Under the pieces are notes generated by a model that made no database searches, was not told where the DNA came from, and saw only the letters and a program-made list of their open reading frames with translations. The translations under genes were made by a program, and so were the position numbers. Positions 8,014-16,827 of a stretch of 35,375 nucleotides of DNA are shown piece after piece. Position 1 is the first letter of the stretch. Every line of letters begins with the position of its first letter. This DNA comes from Nitrosomonadaceae bacterium (GTDB lineage: Bacteria > Pseudomonadota > Gammaproteobacteria > Burkholderiales > Nitrosomonadaceae), in the NCBI GenBank assembly GCA_024644425.1, contig JAHELA010000001.1, positions 1-35,375 on the forward strand. The letters are read 5' to 3'.

Positions 8014-9168
8014 TTATTTCATTACTGGCGGTAACATCTTAGTAAGTAAGGTTTTTTCCTTAGTTGCCTCACCTAACAGCGCATAACCAAGTAGATCGTT
8101 TTCCTTGTTTTGGAATAGTCCTTTAAGGCTATCTTGAGTTTCCTTCAAATGCCATTCACCAGTTGCGCTGGAGTTAGGGGGTGCAACTACAGTAGGACAT
8201 GCTGGAGTTTTTACCAACACTGGCATGGCTGGGTAGTGTGCTTGAGTTAGATTGTTTGCTAGAGTTGATGCAAGTGCGCGTGCTGCGTGCATGATCGGCA
8301 TTACAAATGGCAAAACCTTACCATTAACCTCAGCGCAGTCCCCTAAAGCGTAAACGTCCTCAGAGCTAGTTTGAAGTACTTGGTTTACTGAAATACCACG
8401 ATTTACCTTGATACCTGTTGCTTTTGCAAGACTTATGCTTGGAGCTAGTCCTACTGCTGACAATAAAATATCTACTTCTATGGTTTGTCCGTTAGAAAAA
8501 GCTAATTGTAATTTTTCTCCTAATTTCTCAACTCGTCGAGTGGTTGTATTCATGTGAAAAATTACGCCAGCAGCTTCTAGCTTTTGTTGTAGAAAAAAAC
8601 CACCCGCTTGTGGTAGCAGTCTACCCAATGGATGTGAGCTAATGTCAATCACGTGAACATGGTAACCGGCTACAGCAAGATCATTGGCAAATTCACAACC
8701 AATTAAACCGGCCCCTAAAATAGCTATTTCCTTCTTTTTTATTAGGGCGCCACGGAAGTGATGGTAATCATCTAGATTATTTACATAAAGTATTTCTTTT
8801 GTTCCATCTCCATCAAGAGGAAGACGGATCTGGTTTGCACCTAGAGCTAGAACCAGTTTATCGTAGTCTAGTTTTTCGCCATCTTGTAATTCTAGAGTCC
8901 TGCTCGAAGAATCGATAGATGTTACTCGACTATGAGGACGAATCGTTGCTTTTATCTTAACGGCCATTTCTTTTGCGCTGTTAATCAGGAGTGACGCAGG
9001 CGTGTTGCCTGTAGCAAAGGCATTCGACAGCATTGGCTTGGAGTAAAAACCACCATGATCTGCAGAAAGAATTAATACAGGTGTTTCCATATCAAATTTT
9101 CGAAACTCTCGAGCCACAGTGTAGCCTGCAAGCCCGCTACCGATAATAACTATAGGCTTTTGACTCAT
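8014..9168 (-). CDS. FAD-dependent NAD(P)H oxidoreductase, rubredoxin reductase type
   Basis: A 384-residue flavoprotein of the pyridine nucleotide-disulphide oxidoreductase fold. The N-terminal FAD-binding motif IGSGLAGYTVAREFRK is at 9-24 and the NAD-binding motif LGAGLIGCEF at 151-160. The C-terminal FAD motif DVYALGDCAEV starts at 271. There is no CxxxxC redox disulphide, so it belongs with rubredoxin/ferredoxin reductases, which pass electrons from NAD(P)H to a small iron protein. The closest resemblance I recognise is to RubB/AlkT-type rubredoxin-NAD reductases, which share the GLAGYTVAREFRK start. No rubredoxin gene lies beside it. The start has no strong Shine-Dalgarno. The upstream neighbour, 119 nt away in the same direction, is a PilG-like receiver. 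Enzyme class is confident; the electron acceptor is inferred. Confidence 0.8.
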   Translation of the reverse strand: MSQKPIVIIGSGLAGYTVAREFRKFDMETPVLILSADHGGFYSKPMLSNAFATGNTPASLLINSAKEMAVKIKATIRPHSRVTSIDSSSRTLELQDGEKLDYDKLVLALGANQIRLPLDGDGTKEILYVNNLDDYHHFRGALIKKKEIAILGAGLIGCEFANDLAVAGYHVHVIDISSHPLGRLLPQAGGFFLQQKLEAAGVIFHMNTTTRRVEKLGEKLQLAFSNGQTIEVDILLSAVGLAPSISLAKATGIKVNRGISVNQVLQTSSEDVYALGDCAEVNGKVLPFVMPIMHAARALASTLANNLTQAHYPAMPVLVKTPACPTVVAPPNSSATGEWHLKETQDSLKGLFQNKENDLLGYALLGEATKEKTLLTKMLPPVMK

Positions 9169-9287
9169 TTATTCAAAATCATTTGAATGTGACGTTGGTC
9201 TAATTTTTTGTATGGTCATGACAAGGGGCTATTTACAAGGTCTACTCAGTAATCATTTTTGAATACAAAAGTATCTAAGTTACATGA

Positions 9288-9689
9288 TTACGTTGTTTCT
9301 TCTCTTTTAAGTGCATATTTATGTACAGCATTTAGTAAACTTTCTTTGGTAAATGGTTTGGTCAGATATTCATTAGATCCAACCATTCTGCCTCGAGCGC
9401 GATCAAATAACCCATCCTTACTTGATAACATGATGACGGGGGTGTCTCGAAAATGAGAGTTTCTTTTGATTAGAGTGCAAGTTTGGTATCCATCGAGACG
9501 CGGCATCATTATGTCAACAAAAATAATATCAGGATGACTGTCAATAATTTTAGCCATCGCATCAAACCCATCTACTGCTAAAATTATTTCACATTTTGAC
9601 TGAGTAAGAAAAATTTCTGCGCTGCGCCGAATTGTATTGCTGTCATCTATCACCATGACTTTAACACCCATCAAATTATCTGCATTCAT
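9288..9689 (-). CDS. PilG/CheY-type single-domain response regulator
   Basis: A 133-residue stand-alone receiver domain. The acidic pocket is D15-D16 (VIDDSNTIRRSAE), the phosphorylation site D59 (IIFVDIMMPRLDGYQ), the Ser switch S89/S90 and the conserved K111 (LTKPF). There is no output domain. IRRSAE and the rest of the pattern resemble PilG, the type IV pilus twitching-motility regulator. In many betaproteobacteria PilG is encoded with pilH, pilI, pilJ and often rubredoxin. None of those follows here, so it is an orphan locus or the remainder lies elsewhere. ATG is preceded by AAGGAG, 5 nt upstream, which supports this start over the internal ATG at residue 7. The product should act in the cytoplasm downstream of a CheA/PilL-type kinase not in this window. 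Confidence 0.82.
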   Translation of the reverse strand: MNADNLMGVKVMVIDDSNTIRRSAEIFLTQSKCEIILAVDGFDAMAKIIDSHPDIIFVDIMMPRLDGYQTCTLIKRNSHFRDTPVIMLSSKDGLFDRARGRMVGSNEYLTKPFTKESLLNAVHKYALKREETT

Positions 9690-9811
9690 TTTTACTCCTT
9701 AGATTTTTTAACTTGATCGCCATGTTTTGGTGACATATTTCTTATTAAGGATATCAGCCTTGCAGCACTAGGTAAAATTCTATGTGTAATGAGCTTTGAA
9801 ATTTTTGTAAT

Positions 9812-11272
9812 TTACTTTCTCCAGAATGCGGGAATAAACACCACAAGTAAAGTAAAGAGTTCTAATCGTCCTAACAGCATGGTAAAGCTACACACCCAAG
9901 TCTGAAAATCGGTAAGCCCTGCGAAAGTAGTAGCAGGGCCTACTTGATTAAGCCCTGGTCCTAGGTTGTTGATACATGCTACTACTGTAGAAAAAGCCGT
10001 TATAATATCTAGTCCACTAAAGGTAAGAATAAGTGTGAGGGAGACAATACTAGCTAAATAGATAGATAGAAAAGCTAATATCGCGTAAATAACTTGGTTT
10101 GGTACCACGTTGTTACTAAGCTTAACGGGTGAGACTGCCTGGGGATGCATAATTACGGTCATTTCACGAAATACCTGTTTAAATAAAAGCTGTGCGCGGA
10201 TCATCTTAACCCCGCCACCAGTAGAGCCTGAAGAAGAACAGAAACAGCAAAGTACTAACATACACAAAGGTGCAAAAATTGGCCACAAATTATAGTCAGT
10301 ATTACTATAACCTGTGGTAGTGGCCACTGATACCGCGTTGAAACTGACATAGCGTAATGCAGTGAGCAAGTCTGGATAAATCCCCATGCCCCACAAGTAA
10401 ATGGTAAGCACTAAACAGCTTATTAAAATGATAAAAATGAACAGACCGGCTTCTGGGTCGTAACGATAGGGGGATAGACTTTTTTCTCTCCATACCAAAA
10501 AATGTGTGGCAAAATTTACTCCTGCAACTAGCATGAAAAGGATGGCAATACTTTCAATTAGAGGTGAATCCCAATGAGCAAAACTAGCATCGTGAGAAGA
10601 GAAGCCACCTAGCCCAATGGTAGTGAACGCATGCATCACAGAGTCTAACCATGTCATACCTGCCAACTTGTATGAAATGGCACAAGTAAGAGTTATTCCT
10701 GCGTAAACTAACCATAGGCCTTTAGCAGTTTCTGCGATACGCGGAGTTAGCCTAGTGTCTTTCATAGGACCAGGAGTCTCTGCCTTGAACATCTGCCTGC
10801 CACCTACACCAAGTAGTGGCAAAATGGCCACTGCCAACACAATCAAACCCATTCCACCCATCCATACCATCTCAGTGCGCCACAGGTTAATTGAAGGTGG
10901 CAGTAAATCAAGTCCTGTAAGAACTGTGCCACCGCTAGCTGTAAGTCCAGAAGTTGCTTCAAAATAAGCCTTTGTGAAACTTAGATAAGGTATATGAAAT
11001 AGCAGGGGTAGCGTTCCAAACACTGGTAAAACGGACCAGACTAGTACTACAAGTAAAAAACCATCACGTACTTTCAGTTCGCGCTTGAAACTACGAGTTA
11101 CAAGCCACATTAATAAGCCTGATACTATAGTAATCGCAGCAGATTTGAAGTAAACAATTTGTACAACGTTATTTAGCCAAAGTGAAAGCCCAAGTGGCGC
11201 CAACATGGTGAATCCGAATATCAGGATTACTATACCAAGTACATTGAGGACTGCAAAAAGTCGATTCATCAA
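9812..11272 (-). CDS. trkH: Potassium uptake channel subunit TrkH
   Basis: A 486-residue polytopic membrane protein of the TrkH/KtrB superfamily. It imports K+ through four membrane-pore-membrane repeats. The four selectivity-filter regions are visible: TSGLTASGGTV (about 108-118), FTTIGLGGFSS, VSVATTTGYSNTDYN and CINNLGPGLNQVGP near the C-terminus. Hydrophobic segments fill the remainder. It lies 9 nt downstream of trkA in the same direction, so the gating subunit and channel are co-transcribed and probably translationally coupled. TrkH with the peripheral NAD/ATP-binding TrkA forms the constitutive K+ uptake system. Length is normal for the family. No clear terminator was seen in the 122 nt before the PilG-like gene. 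Confidence 0.95.
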   Translation of the reverse strand: MMNRLFAVLNVLGIVILIFGFTMLAPLGLSLWLNNVVQIVYFKSAAITIVSGLLMWLVTRSFKRELKVRDGFLLVVLVWSVLPVFGTLPLLFHIPYLSFTKAYFEATSGLTASGGTVLTGLDLLPPSINLWRTEMVWMGGMGLIVLAVAILPLLGVGGRQMFKAETPGPMKDTRLTPRIAETAKGLWLVYAGITLTCAISYKLAGMTWLDSVMHAFTTIGLGGFSSHDASFAHWDSPLIESIAILFMLVAGVNFATHFLVWREKSLSPYRYDPEAGLFIFIILISCLVLTIYLWGMGIYPDLLTALRYVSFNAVSVATTTGYSNTDYNLWPIFAPLCMLVLCCFCSSSGSTGGGVKMIRAQLLFKQVFREMTVIMHPQAVSPVKLSNNVVPNQVIYAILAFLSIYLASIVSLTLILTFSGLDIITAFSTVVACINNLGPGLNQVGPATTFAGLTDFQTWVCSFTMLLGRLELFTLLVVFIPAFWRK

Positions 11273-11281
11273 TAGACCCTG

Positions 11282-12745
11282 TTACAGGAAGCCAACACCA
11301 ACCTGAAACAATTTTTCAATCTGTCGAATTAGCTTCTTGTTGATCACAAAAACAATAATATGATCTTCTACTTCAATCACAGTATCATGGTGTGCGATTA
11401 ACACTTGTGCACCGTTACTAGATGAAGCATCTTTTGATTTATTATTTACGTTGTTATCGCTCAATCTTTGACTTTCTGTCATTGACAATCCACGCACAAT
11501 GGCGCCAATAGTTGCGCCCTTAGGTAATCTAATTTCAGACACTTTTCGCCCTACCACATTTGATGAATTAGCATCTCCGTGAGCAACCAATTCCAATGCT
11601 TCCGCTGCACCCCGTCGTAGACTATGTACAGCTACTACATCACCACGCCGAACATGTGCGAGTAGCGAGCCGATAGTAACTTGAGCGGGAGAGATAGCGA
11701 TATCAATGTTTCCACTATGAACTAGGTCCACATACGCACTACGATTGATAAGTGCTATTACTTTGTGCGCGCCAAGGCTTTTTGCTAGCAGAGCTGCCAT
11801 AATATTATTTTCATCATCATTAGTAAGCGCACAAAACATATCCATCTCGGCGACATTTTCACTTTCTAACAAATCCTCATCGGTAGCATCACCATGTAAA
11901 ACTAATGTGTGATGTAGATCTGCGGCCAGATGCTGAGATACTAGCTTTTTGTATTCAATAAGCTTGACCTGATAATTTTTTTCTTGCGCTTTATCCAACG
12001 CATTGGCTAGGCGTTTTCCAATATTACCCCCGCCAGCGATCATTACACGTTCGACAGGTTTATCCATTCGTCTTAGTTCTTGCATTACACTACGAATATT
12101 TTTTGCTGCTGCTAGAAAGAATACTTCATCTCCAGCTTCAACAACTGTATTACCTTCAGGGATAATGGGGTGGTCTCTACGGAATATTGCTGCCACACGT
12201 GTGTCAACATTTGGAACATGCTGGCGTAATTCCTGTAGCTCACGTCCAACCAAAGGACCACCGTGAAATGCTCTTACAGCTACTAAGCTTACTTTTCCGT
12301 TGGCAAAATCAAGTACCTGCAAGGCTTCTGGAAATTCGATCAGTTTTTCAATATACTCGGTTACAATCTGCTCTGGGCAGATAGCGAAATCAACCCCAAA
12401 ATTTTCTGGTGAAAAGATTTCTGGGTAGGCAAGAAAATTGGACGAGTGAATACGAGCAATTTTGGTAGGAATGTTAAACATTGTGGCTGCAAGTTTACAT
12501 GCTACTAAATTTGTTTCATCACTCTGAGTTACGGCCAGAATCATGTCAGCATCTTTGGCGCCTGCTTTATCAAGAACTGATGGGTGAGAGGCATTTCCTA
12601 CTATAGTTCGCAAATCAAGATGATCCTGTAGCGGCTGAAGTGTTTTTGAGGCCACATCAACTAGAGTAATATCGTTGGCTTCATTAACCAGACTTTCTGC
12701 CACAGATGTACCAACTCGTCCTGCGCCCAGAATGATGATTTTCAA
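11282..12745 (-). CDS. trkA: Trk potassium uptake regulatory subunit TrkA
   Basis: A 487-residue peripheral membrane protein with two RCK modules. The first Rossmann motif is LGAGRVGTSVAESL at residues 6-19, the second AGGGNIGKRLANAL around 238-251, and each half carries an RCK_C domain. TrkA binds NAD(H) and nucleotides and gates TrkH, encoded directly downstream. The C-terminal RCK_C domain is interrupted at about residues 420-446 (about 11406-11490) by a hydrophilic Ser/Asn/Asp-rich stretch (QRLSDNNVNNKSKDASSSNG). It lies between GATIGAIVRG and VLIAHHDTVIE, which are usually close together. The reading frame continues cleanly and the ending KLFQVGVGFL is typical, so the gene is intact and the insert is probably a surface loop. 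Start ATG has only a weak Shine-Dalgarno (CGGGA). Confidence 0.95.
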   Translation of the reverse strand: MKIIILGAGRVGTSVAESLVNEANDITLVDVASKTLQPLQDHLDLRTIVGNASHPSVLDKAGAKDADMILAVTQSDETNLVACKLAATMFNIPTKIARIHSSNFLAYPEIFSPENFGVDFAICPEQIVTEYIEKLIEFPEALQVLDFANGKVSLVAVRAFHGGPLVGRELQELRQHVPNVDTRVAAIFRRDHPIIPEGNTVVEAGDEVFFLAAAKNIRSVMQELRRMDKPVERVMIAGGGNIGKRLANALDKAQEKNYQVKLIEYKKLVSQHLAADLHHTLVLHGDATDEDLLESENVAEMDMFCALTNDDENNIMAALLAKSLGAHKVIALINRSAYVDLVHSGNIDIAISPAQVTIGSLLAHVRRGDVVAVHSLRRGAAEALELVAHGDANSSNVVGRKVSEIRLPKGATIGAIVRGLSMTESQRLSDNNVNNKSKDASSSNGAQVLIAHHDTVIEVEDHIIVFVINKKLIRQIEKLFQVGVGFL

Positions 12746-12808
12746 TTGAGTTTCCCGTCTTAAAAATATTGTTATATTATCCCTGATTTACGGGAGTATG
12801 GTGCTATG

Positions 12809-13609
12809 TTACCTATGCTGGCGTACCCAGTCACGCCACTGTATACCCAAACTAGGATTAAGTGCAGCAATTATAGAGCGCTGCCAGAGCGGCTCATCCC
12901 AGAAATCATCTTGGTCGAAGCCACACATGTACCCGCCTGCTTCTTCTAATATTAAGCTGCCTGCAGCGTAATCCCATGGCTTTTGTCCGCCGTGTAAATA
13001 AATGTCAAAACGGCCAGCAGCAGTGAAGCACCATTCCAATGCACATGCACCATAATTGCGGTGAGAAGAAAATGGAGGGACTGTAGAAATAGCTGTTCCT
13101 AACTTATCATTAAGCCGCTTCAAATCTACATTTGCCATAGCATCACCTAGAGTAGGAGTGTATTCTTTGATTGGTAGCTTTTCACCATTTAAATAAGCGC
13201 CTTTTCCTTTTTCAGCATAAAACATCTCATCTGCAACTGGATCATAAACTACACCTAATACACTTCTACCGTTTCGCATCAGTGCTACTGAAACAGCAAA
13301 GTAAGGTAGACCGTTGACAAAATTAGTAGTGCCATCTATTGGATCTAAACACCATAATCCAGCTTCACCAGTGACCCATTGATCAGTTTGTTGTTTTTTT
13401 GACATTTCTTCACTTACAACCGAAGCTGGATAAACTTTTGATAATTCTCGTAATAGAGCTTCTTGTGCAGCAATATCAGCCTCAGTACACAAACTTCCAT
13501 CAGATTTCTGATGATGTACCACCTTTAAGTATCGTGGCATGATTTCCTGCTTTGCTACCTTTTTTACAATTGAAATAACCGTTTTTAGCACGTATTCTCT
13601 GCTCGCCAT
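12809..13609 (-). CDS. Inositol monophosphatase family protein
   Basis: A 266-residue metal-dependent sugar-phosphatase of the FIG superfamily. Motifs in order are TEAD (42-45), SEE at 66-68, the Mg-binding DPIDGTTNF at 89-97, and the C-terminal PWDYAAGSLILEEAGG with metal ligand D213. The metal ligands look complete. Substrates within the family include inositol 1-phosphate, histidinol phosphate, PAP and fructose 1,6-bisphosphate. The sequence does not let me choose, although SuhB-like or histidinol-phosphatase-like activity is plausible. The start codon lies inside the end of the thioredoxin-like gene upstream: the two frames overlap by 25 bp, so translation is probably coupled. No strong Shine-Dalgarno is visible. 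The next downstream gene is trkA, 63 nt away. Confidence 0.9.
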   Translation of the reverse strand: MASREYVLKTVISIVKKVAKQEIMPRYLKVVHHQKSDGSLCTEADIAAQEALLRELSKVYPASVVSEEMSKKQQTDQWVTGEAGLWCLDPIDGTTNFVNGLPYFAVSVALMRNGRSVLGVVYDPVADEMFYAEKGKGAYLNGEKLPIKEYTPTLGDAMANVDLKRLNDKLGTAISTVPPFSSHRNYGACALEWCFTAAGRFDIYLHGGQKPWDYAAGSLILEEAGGYMCGFDQDDFWDEPLWQRSIIAALNPSLGIQWRDWVRQHR

Positions 13610-14151
13610 TTAATCGAACATCCCATGCTAGGTATCTGCTCCTTTGGCCCCTGGCCAGTTTTTGCTATTTCTAGCATACCCTCAAAAAGATCTCGTCGTA
13701 CATCAATAGGTGCAGCTTCTTTACGAGAAGCATCAAGGCGCCCACGGTATTGTAATTCGAATTTATTGTTAAAACCAAAGAAATCTGGAGTACATACAGC
13801 ACCATAAGTTTTTGCAACTTGCTGAGATTCATCCATTACGTATGGGAACGGAAAATCAAATTTCTTTGCAACTAAAACCATATTGTCAATCGAATCCTCA
13901 GGGTAATCTGAAGGATCATTTGACATAATGGCTATTGCTCCTATACCGTGTTGATGAAGTTCCTTCACATCACGAATGATGCGGTCCAACACAGCTTTTA
14001 CGTATGGACAGTGATTGCAAATAAACATTATTAGTAATCCATTTTTACCCTTTACTGATTCTAAATCATAGTGTTTTCCATCAATTCCCGGTAAATTAAA
14101 ATTTGCTGCTTTCCAGCCAAAATCACAGATAGGTGTTTCTAAGCTCGCCAT
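13585..14151 (-). CDS. Thioredoxin-like AhpC/TSA family protein
   Basis: A 188-residue thioredoxin-fold protein. Sequence around the active site reads LLIMFICNHCPYVKAVLDRI, giving a CxxC pair at C45 and C48. This CNHCPYV variant is typical of a cytoplasmic peroxiredoxin/thioredoxin-like family found widely in proteobacteria. The fold continues with IAIMSNDPSDYPEDS, the cis-Pro region TPDFFGF and a C-terminal helix. No signal peptide is present, so it should act in the cytoplasm as a thiol reductase or peroxide reductase; the partner is unknown. It ends 25 bp inside the inositol-monophosphatase gene and is divergent from rsmE, whose start is 79 nt away. A purine-rich GGAGAGGTAAT precedes the ATG and gives a usable Shine-Dalgarno. 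Confidence 0.85.
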   Translation of the reverse strand: MASLETPICDFGWKAANFNLPGIDGKHYDLESVKGKNGLLIMFICNHCPYVKAVLDRIIRDVKELHQHGIGAIAIMSNDPSDYPEDSIDNMVLVAKKFDFPFPYVMDESQQVAKTYGAVCTPDFFGFNNKFELQYRGRLDASRKEAAPIDVRRDLFEGMLEIAKTGQGPKEQIPSMGCSIKWRAENTC

Positions 14152-14230
14152 ATTACCTCTCCTACAATACTTTAAAGAATTGCTGTTATATTATCATGAG
14201 CAAAGAACATAACATTTTATTTGAAAAACT

Positions 14231-14998
14231 ATGATGTTTCCGCGTTTTTATTACCCAGAGAAGATTGAAGTAGATCAGATTGTCGAGTTACCTGCTAACG
14301 CAATGCATCATGCGGTACATGTATTGAGGCTTGAACAAGGAAATAAAGTTACTTTATTCAATGGTAAAGGCGGGGAGTATACAGCGTCCGTTGAACGAAC
14401 AAATAATAAAAGTACTTTATGTCTAATAAAAGAATATCTTAATGTTGAGCGAGAGTCACCCTTTCATATTACCCTTGCTCAAGGTATATGTACTAACGTG
14501 AAAATGGATTTGATTGTACGAAAAACAGTGGAGTTAGGTGTTGGAGACATACAGCCCATAGCTACAAAACGAAGTTTGGTAAAACTATCGAATGAGCGTG
14601 CAGAGAGGCGAGTAAGACACTGGCAACGAATTGCCATTTCTGCTTGTGAACAATGTGGTAGAAATCGTTTGCCTCCAATATTTCCACCTATGCTTTTGTC
14701 AGACTGGCTTGACAGACAGATGCACGCACAAAAGAATTTAAGCGAAGATATTTCTCAGAATTTATTTTTTATACTTTCGCCTATAGCAGAAAAAAGATTA
14801 CGTGATTTTTCATATTTGTCATCTGTTTCTAAGTTAACATTATTGATTGGGCCAGAAGGCGGATTTACACCAGCAGAGAATGCAGCTGTTTCGGCTGCAG
14901 CATATATTCCACTTCGACTAGGCGAGCGTACTCTTAGAACCGAAAGTGCAGCGATTGCATCGATTTCAGCACTACAAGCCTTGTGGGGGGATTATTAA
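14231..14998 (+). CDS. rsmE: 16S rRNA (uracil-1498-N3)-methyltransferase RsmE
   Basis: A 255-residue SPOUT methyltransferase that methylates N3 of U1498 in 16S rRNA on the 30S subunit. An N-terminal PUA-like domain starts with MMFPRFYYPE and includes HHAVHVLRLEQGNKV. The trefoil-knot domain then carries the AdoMet-binding motifs LIGPEGGFTPAE and LGERTLRTESAA at the C-terminus. An internal EQCGRNRLPPI matches the conserved family segment. Length is normal. The first two codons are both ATG, so initiation could be at 14231 or 14234; neither has a strong Shine-Dalgarno. It is divergent from the thioredoxin-like gene, and the two may share a short promoter region. Confidence 0.95.
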   Translation: MMFPRFYYPEKIEVDQIVELPANAMHHAVHVLRLEQGNKVTLFNGKGGEYTASVERTNNKSTLCLIKEYLNVERESPFHITLAQGICTNVKMDLIVRKTVELGVGDIQPIATKRSLVKLSNERAERRVRHWQRIAISACEQCGRNRLPPIFPPMLLSDWLDRQMHAQKNLSEDISQNLFFILSPIAEKRLRDFSYLSSVSKLTLLIGPEGGFTPAENAAVSAAAYIPLRLGERTLRTESAAIASISALQALWGDY

Positions 14999-15283
14999 TT
15001 TATTTGTAAGAGCAAATTTTATGTAGATATTCGTGAAGTTAGTGCAAAATAAAAAGGGTAAGGAGTTTTCTATTTTTATCATAACAAAATTTGTGTGATA
15101 TTGGTCTGCTCTTATTTTCTTCACCATGTTTAATTATCTTAAATATCAATACAATTAGTTGGTCCACACATGCTATGTATATATAAGATTTCAGGTATTC
15201 TGAGATATTGATAGTTTACTTAGTTAATTGGAATAGTCATAATGAAATAGTTGCATCAATTACTATAACAGGAGGGGAATTTA
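14999..15283. other. Intergenic region upstream of yggX
   Basis: These 285 nt between rsmE and yggX are AT-rich and carry stops in every frame. The only clear signal is the strong Shine-Dalgarno GGAGGGG at 15271-15277, 6 nt before the yggX ATG. The yggX promoter presumably lies here, but I cannot place hexamers with confidence. Confidence 0.5.
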
Positions 15284-15556
15284 ATGGTAAGAATGGTTCA
15301 GTGTGTCAAGCTTGGACGTGAAGCTGAAGGGCTAGATTTTCCACCATATCCGGGTGAACTGGGCAAGCGTATTTTTGAGAAGGTGTCCAGAGAAGCTTGG
15401 GCCGGGTGGATAAAACATCAAACCATGCTAGTTAATGAGAATCACTTGAATCTTGCCAATATCAAAGCACGTAAATATTTAGCTGAACAAATGGAAGCTC
15501 ATTTTTTTGGTGATGGCGCAGAGAACCCCCCAGGTTATGTACCGCCATCACAGTGA
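15284..15556 (+). CDS. yggX: Fe(II)-trafficking protein YggX
   Basis: A 90-residue cytoplasmic protein of the YggX family, implicated in iron handling and protection of Fe-S clusters from oxidation. Family signatures are the conserved single Cys at position 7 ([16 protein letters not shown]), [40 protein letters not shown] and the C-terminal PPGYVPP. Full length. A strong Shine-Dalgarno fixes the start at 15284 rather than the internal ATG four codons in. It is an independent unit with a hairpin terminator after it. In enterobacteria yggX belongs to the SoxRS regulon and sits next to mutY, but no mutY is seen here. Confidence 0.97.
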   Translation: MVRMVQCVKLGREAEGLDFPPYPGELGKRIFEKVSREAWAGWIKHQTMLVNENHLNLANIKARKYLAEQMEAHFFGDGAENPPGYVPPSQ

Positions 15557-15593
15557 AAAGTATTTAGAAAATTTCTAAGCTGTAAGTTACTCC

Positions 15594-15642
15594 AAATAGA
15601 ATTTAAGTAGAAAACACTTGCCGCACCTAAATTCTATTTTTT
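15594..15642 (+). terminator. Hairpin terminator after yggX
   Basis: A 12-bp AT-rich perfect stem AAATAGAATTTA/TAAATTCTATTT (15594-15605 with 15628-15639) encloses a 22-nt loop and ends in a T-run on the plus strand. It lies between convergent yggX and fba. On the minus strand there is no U-tract, so it probably serves yggX. Confidence 0.6.
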
Positions 15643-15649
15643 CAATAGC

Positions 15650-16714
15650 TTATTTGATAATAGCTTTTAATTCCCCTTTGGCGTATTTGTTTGCCATTTG
15701 TTCTAGCATGATAGGCTTAATTTTATCTGCCTGACCAGCACAGCCGAACGATTCGAAGCGAGCTTTACAGATGTCTTTGGCAGCAGCGGTTGCATCCTTC
15801 AGGAATTTTCTTGGGTCAAACTCACTTTTGTTTTTGGCCAAGTGACGTCGAACTGCACCAGTCATGGCGAGGCGGATATCAGTATCAATGTTAACCTTAC
15901 GAACACCATGCTTGATGCCTTCCTGAATTTCTTTCACTGGTACACCGTAGGTTTCTTTCATTTCTCCACCATATTCTCGGATAATTTCGAGCCATTCTTG
16001 TGGGACTGAACTTGACCCATGCATAACTAAGTGTGTATTTGGAATTCGCTTGTGGATTTCCTTAATACGTTCGATAGCGAGAATATCTCCTGTTGGTTTA
16101 CGCGTAAACTTATAAGCGCCGTGAGAGGTTCCGATAGCGATCGCTAATGCGTCTACACCAGATTTCTTAACAAAATCAGCAGCTTCTTCTGGATCAGTTA
16201 GCAACTGGTCATGGGTTAGCTTGCCTTCTGCCCCCTGACCATCTTCCTTGTCGCCCATACCGGTCTCCAATGATCCCAAACATCCCAACTCTCCTTCAAC
16301 AGAAACACCAACTGAATGGGCCATATCCACCACTTTAGTAGTAACTTCTACGTTATATTCATAGGATGATGGCGTTTTGGCATCAGCTTCCAGCGAGCCA
16401 TCCATCATGACACTGGAGAAACCGCTACGTATGGCGTTGGTACAAACGGCTGGAGTGGCACCATGATCTTGATGCATGACCACAGGAATATGTGGGTACG
16501 ATTCCACTGCTGCGGCGATTAGGTGACGTAGAAAAGCTTCTCCAGCGTATTTACGAGCACCTGCAGATCCTTGCATAATTACGGGACTATTACATTCATC
16601 AGCTGCCTGCATGATGGCCTGGATTTGTTCTAAATTGTTTACGTTAAAAGCGGGGAGGCCGTAACCATTTTCCGCCGCATGGTCCAAAAGTTGTCTCATT
16701 GATACGAGTGCCAT
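15650..16714 (-). CDS. fba: Class II fructose-bisphosphate aldolase
   Basis: A 354-residue zinc-dependent aldolase interconverting fructose 1,6-bisphosphate with glyceraldehyde 3-phosphate and dihydroxyacetone phosphate. It can also serve sedoheptulose bisphosphate in the Calvin cycle. The catalytic D83 and zinc ligand H84 lie in HQDHGATP. The phosphate/zinc loops are [25 protein letters not shown] and NIDTDIR. The start is ATG at 16714: GGAGGAA at 16721-16727 stands 6 nt before it, and [19 protein letters not shown] is the usual N-terminus. An in-frame TTG at 16729 extends the frame but lies upstream of that Shine-Dalgarno. It is last in the tkt-gap-pgk-pyk-fba run, 113 nt after pyk, the order expected of a cbb-type carbon operon. 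Confidence 0.96.
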   Translation of the reverse strand: MALVSMRQLLDHAAENGYGLPAFNVNNLEQIQAIMQAADECNSPVIMQGSAGARKYAGEAFLRHLIAAAVESYPHIPVVMHQDHGATPAVCTNAIRSGFSSVMMDGSLEADAKTPSSYEYNVEVTTKVVDMAHSVGVSVEGELGCLGSLETGMGDKEDGQGAEGKLTHDQLLTDPEEAADFVKKSGVDALAIAIGTSHGAYKFTRKPTGDILAIERIKEIHKRIPNTHLVMHGSSSVPQEWLEIIREYGGEMKETYGVPVKEIQEGIKHGVRKVNIDTDIRLAMTGAVRRHLAKNKSEFDPRKFLKDATAAAKDICKARFESFGCAGQADKIKPIMLEQMANKYAKGELKAIIK

Positions 16715-16720
16715 TTGAGT

Positions 16721-16727
16721 TTCCTCC
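16721..16727 (-). promoter_or_regulatory. Ribosome binding site deciding the fba start
   Basis: On the minus strand GGAGGAA is followed 6 nt later by ATG at 16714. This excludes the upstream in-frame TTG at 16729 as the main start. Confidence 0.85.
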
Positions 16728-16827
16728 AAGAAAGAATCTGAAACTATGATTCGAAGTTAAGGAATAGTACAGTTTAAGACTAAGAAAATCCAATGAATTA
16801 AACTCAACACTTCGATTTCCAGTTTAT

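Noticed and set aside
9169..9287. Search for a rubredoxin gene next to the reductase
   Set aside because: The 119-nt and 122-nt gaps on either side of pilG are too short for a 55-residue rubredoxin, and no CxxCG motif pair is seen.
16715..16729. Longer fba frame starting at TTG 16729
   Set aside because: The TTG lies upstream of a perfect GGAGGAA that serves ATG 16714, and the extra five residues are not part of the family.
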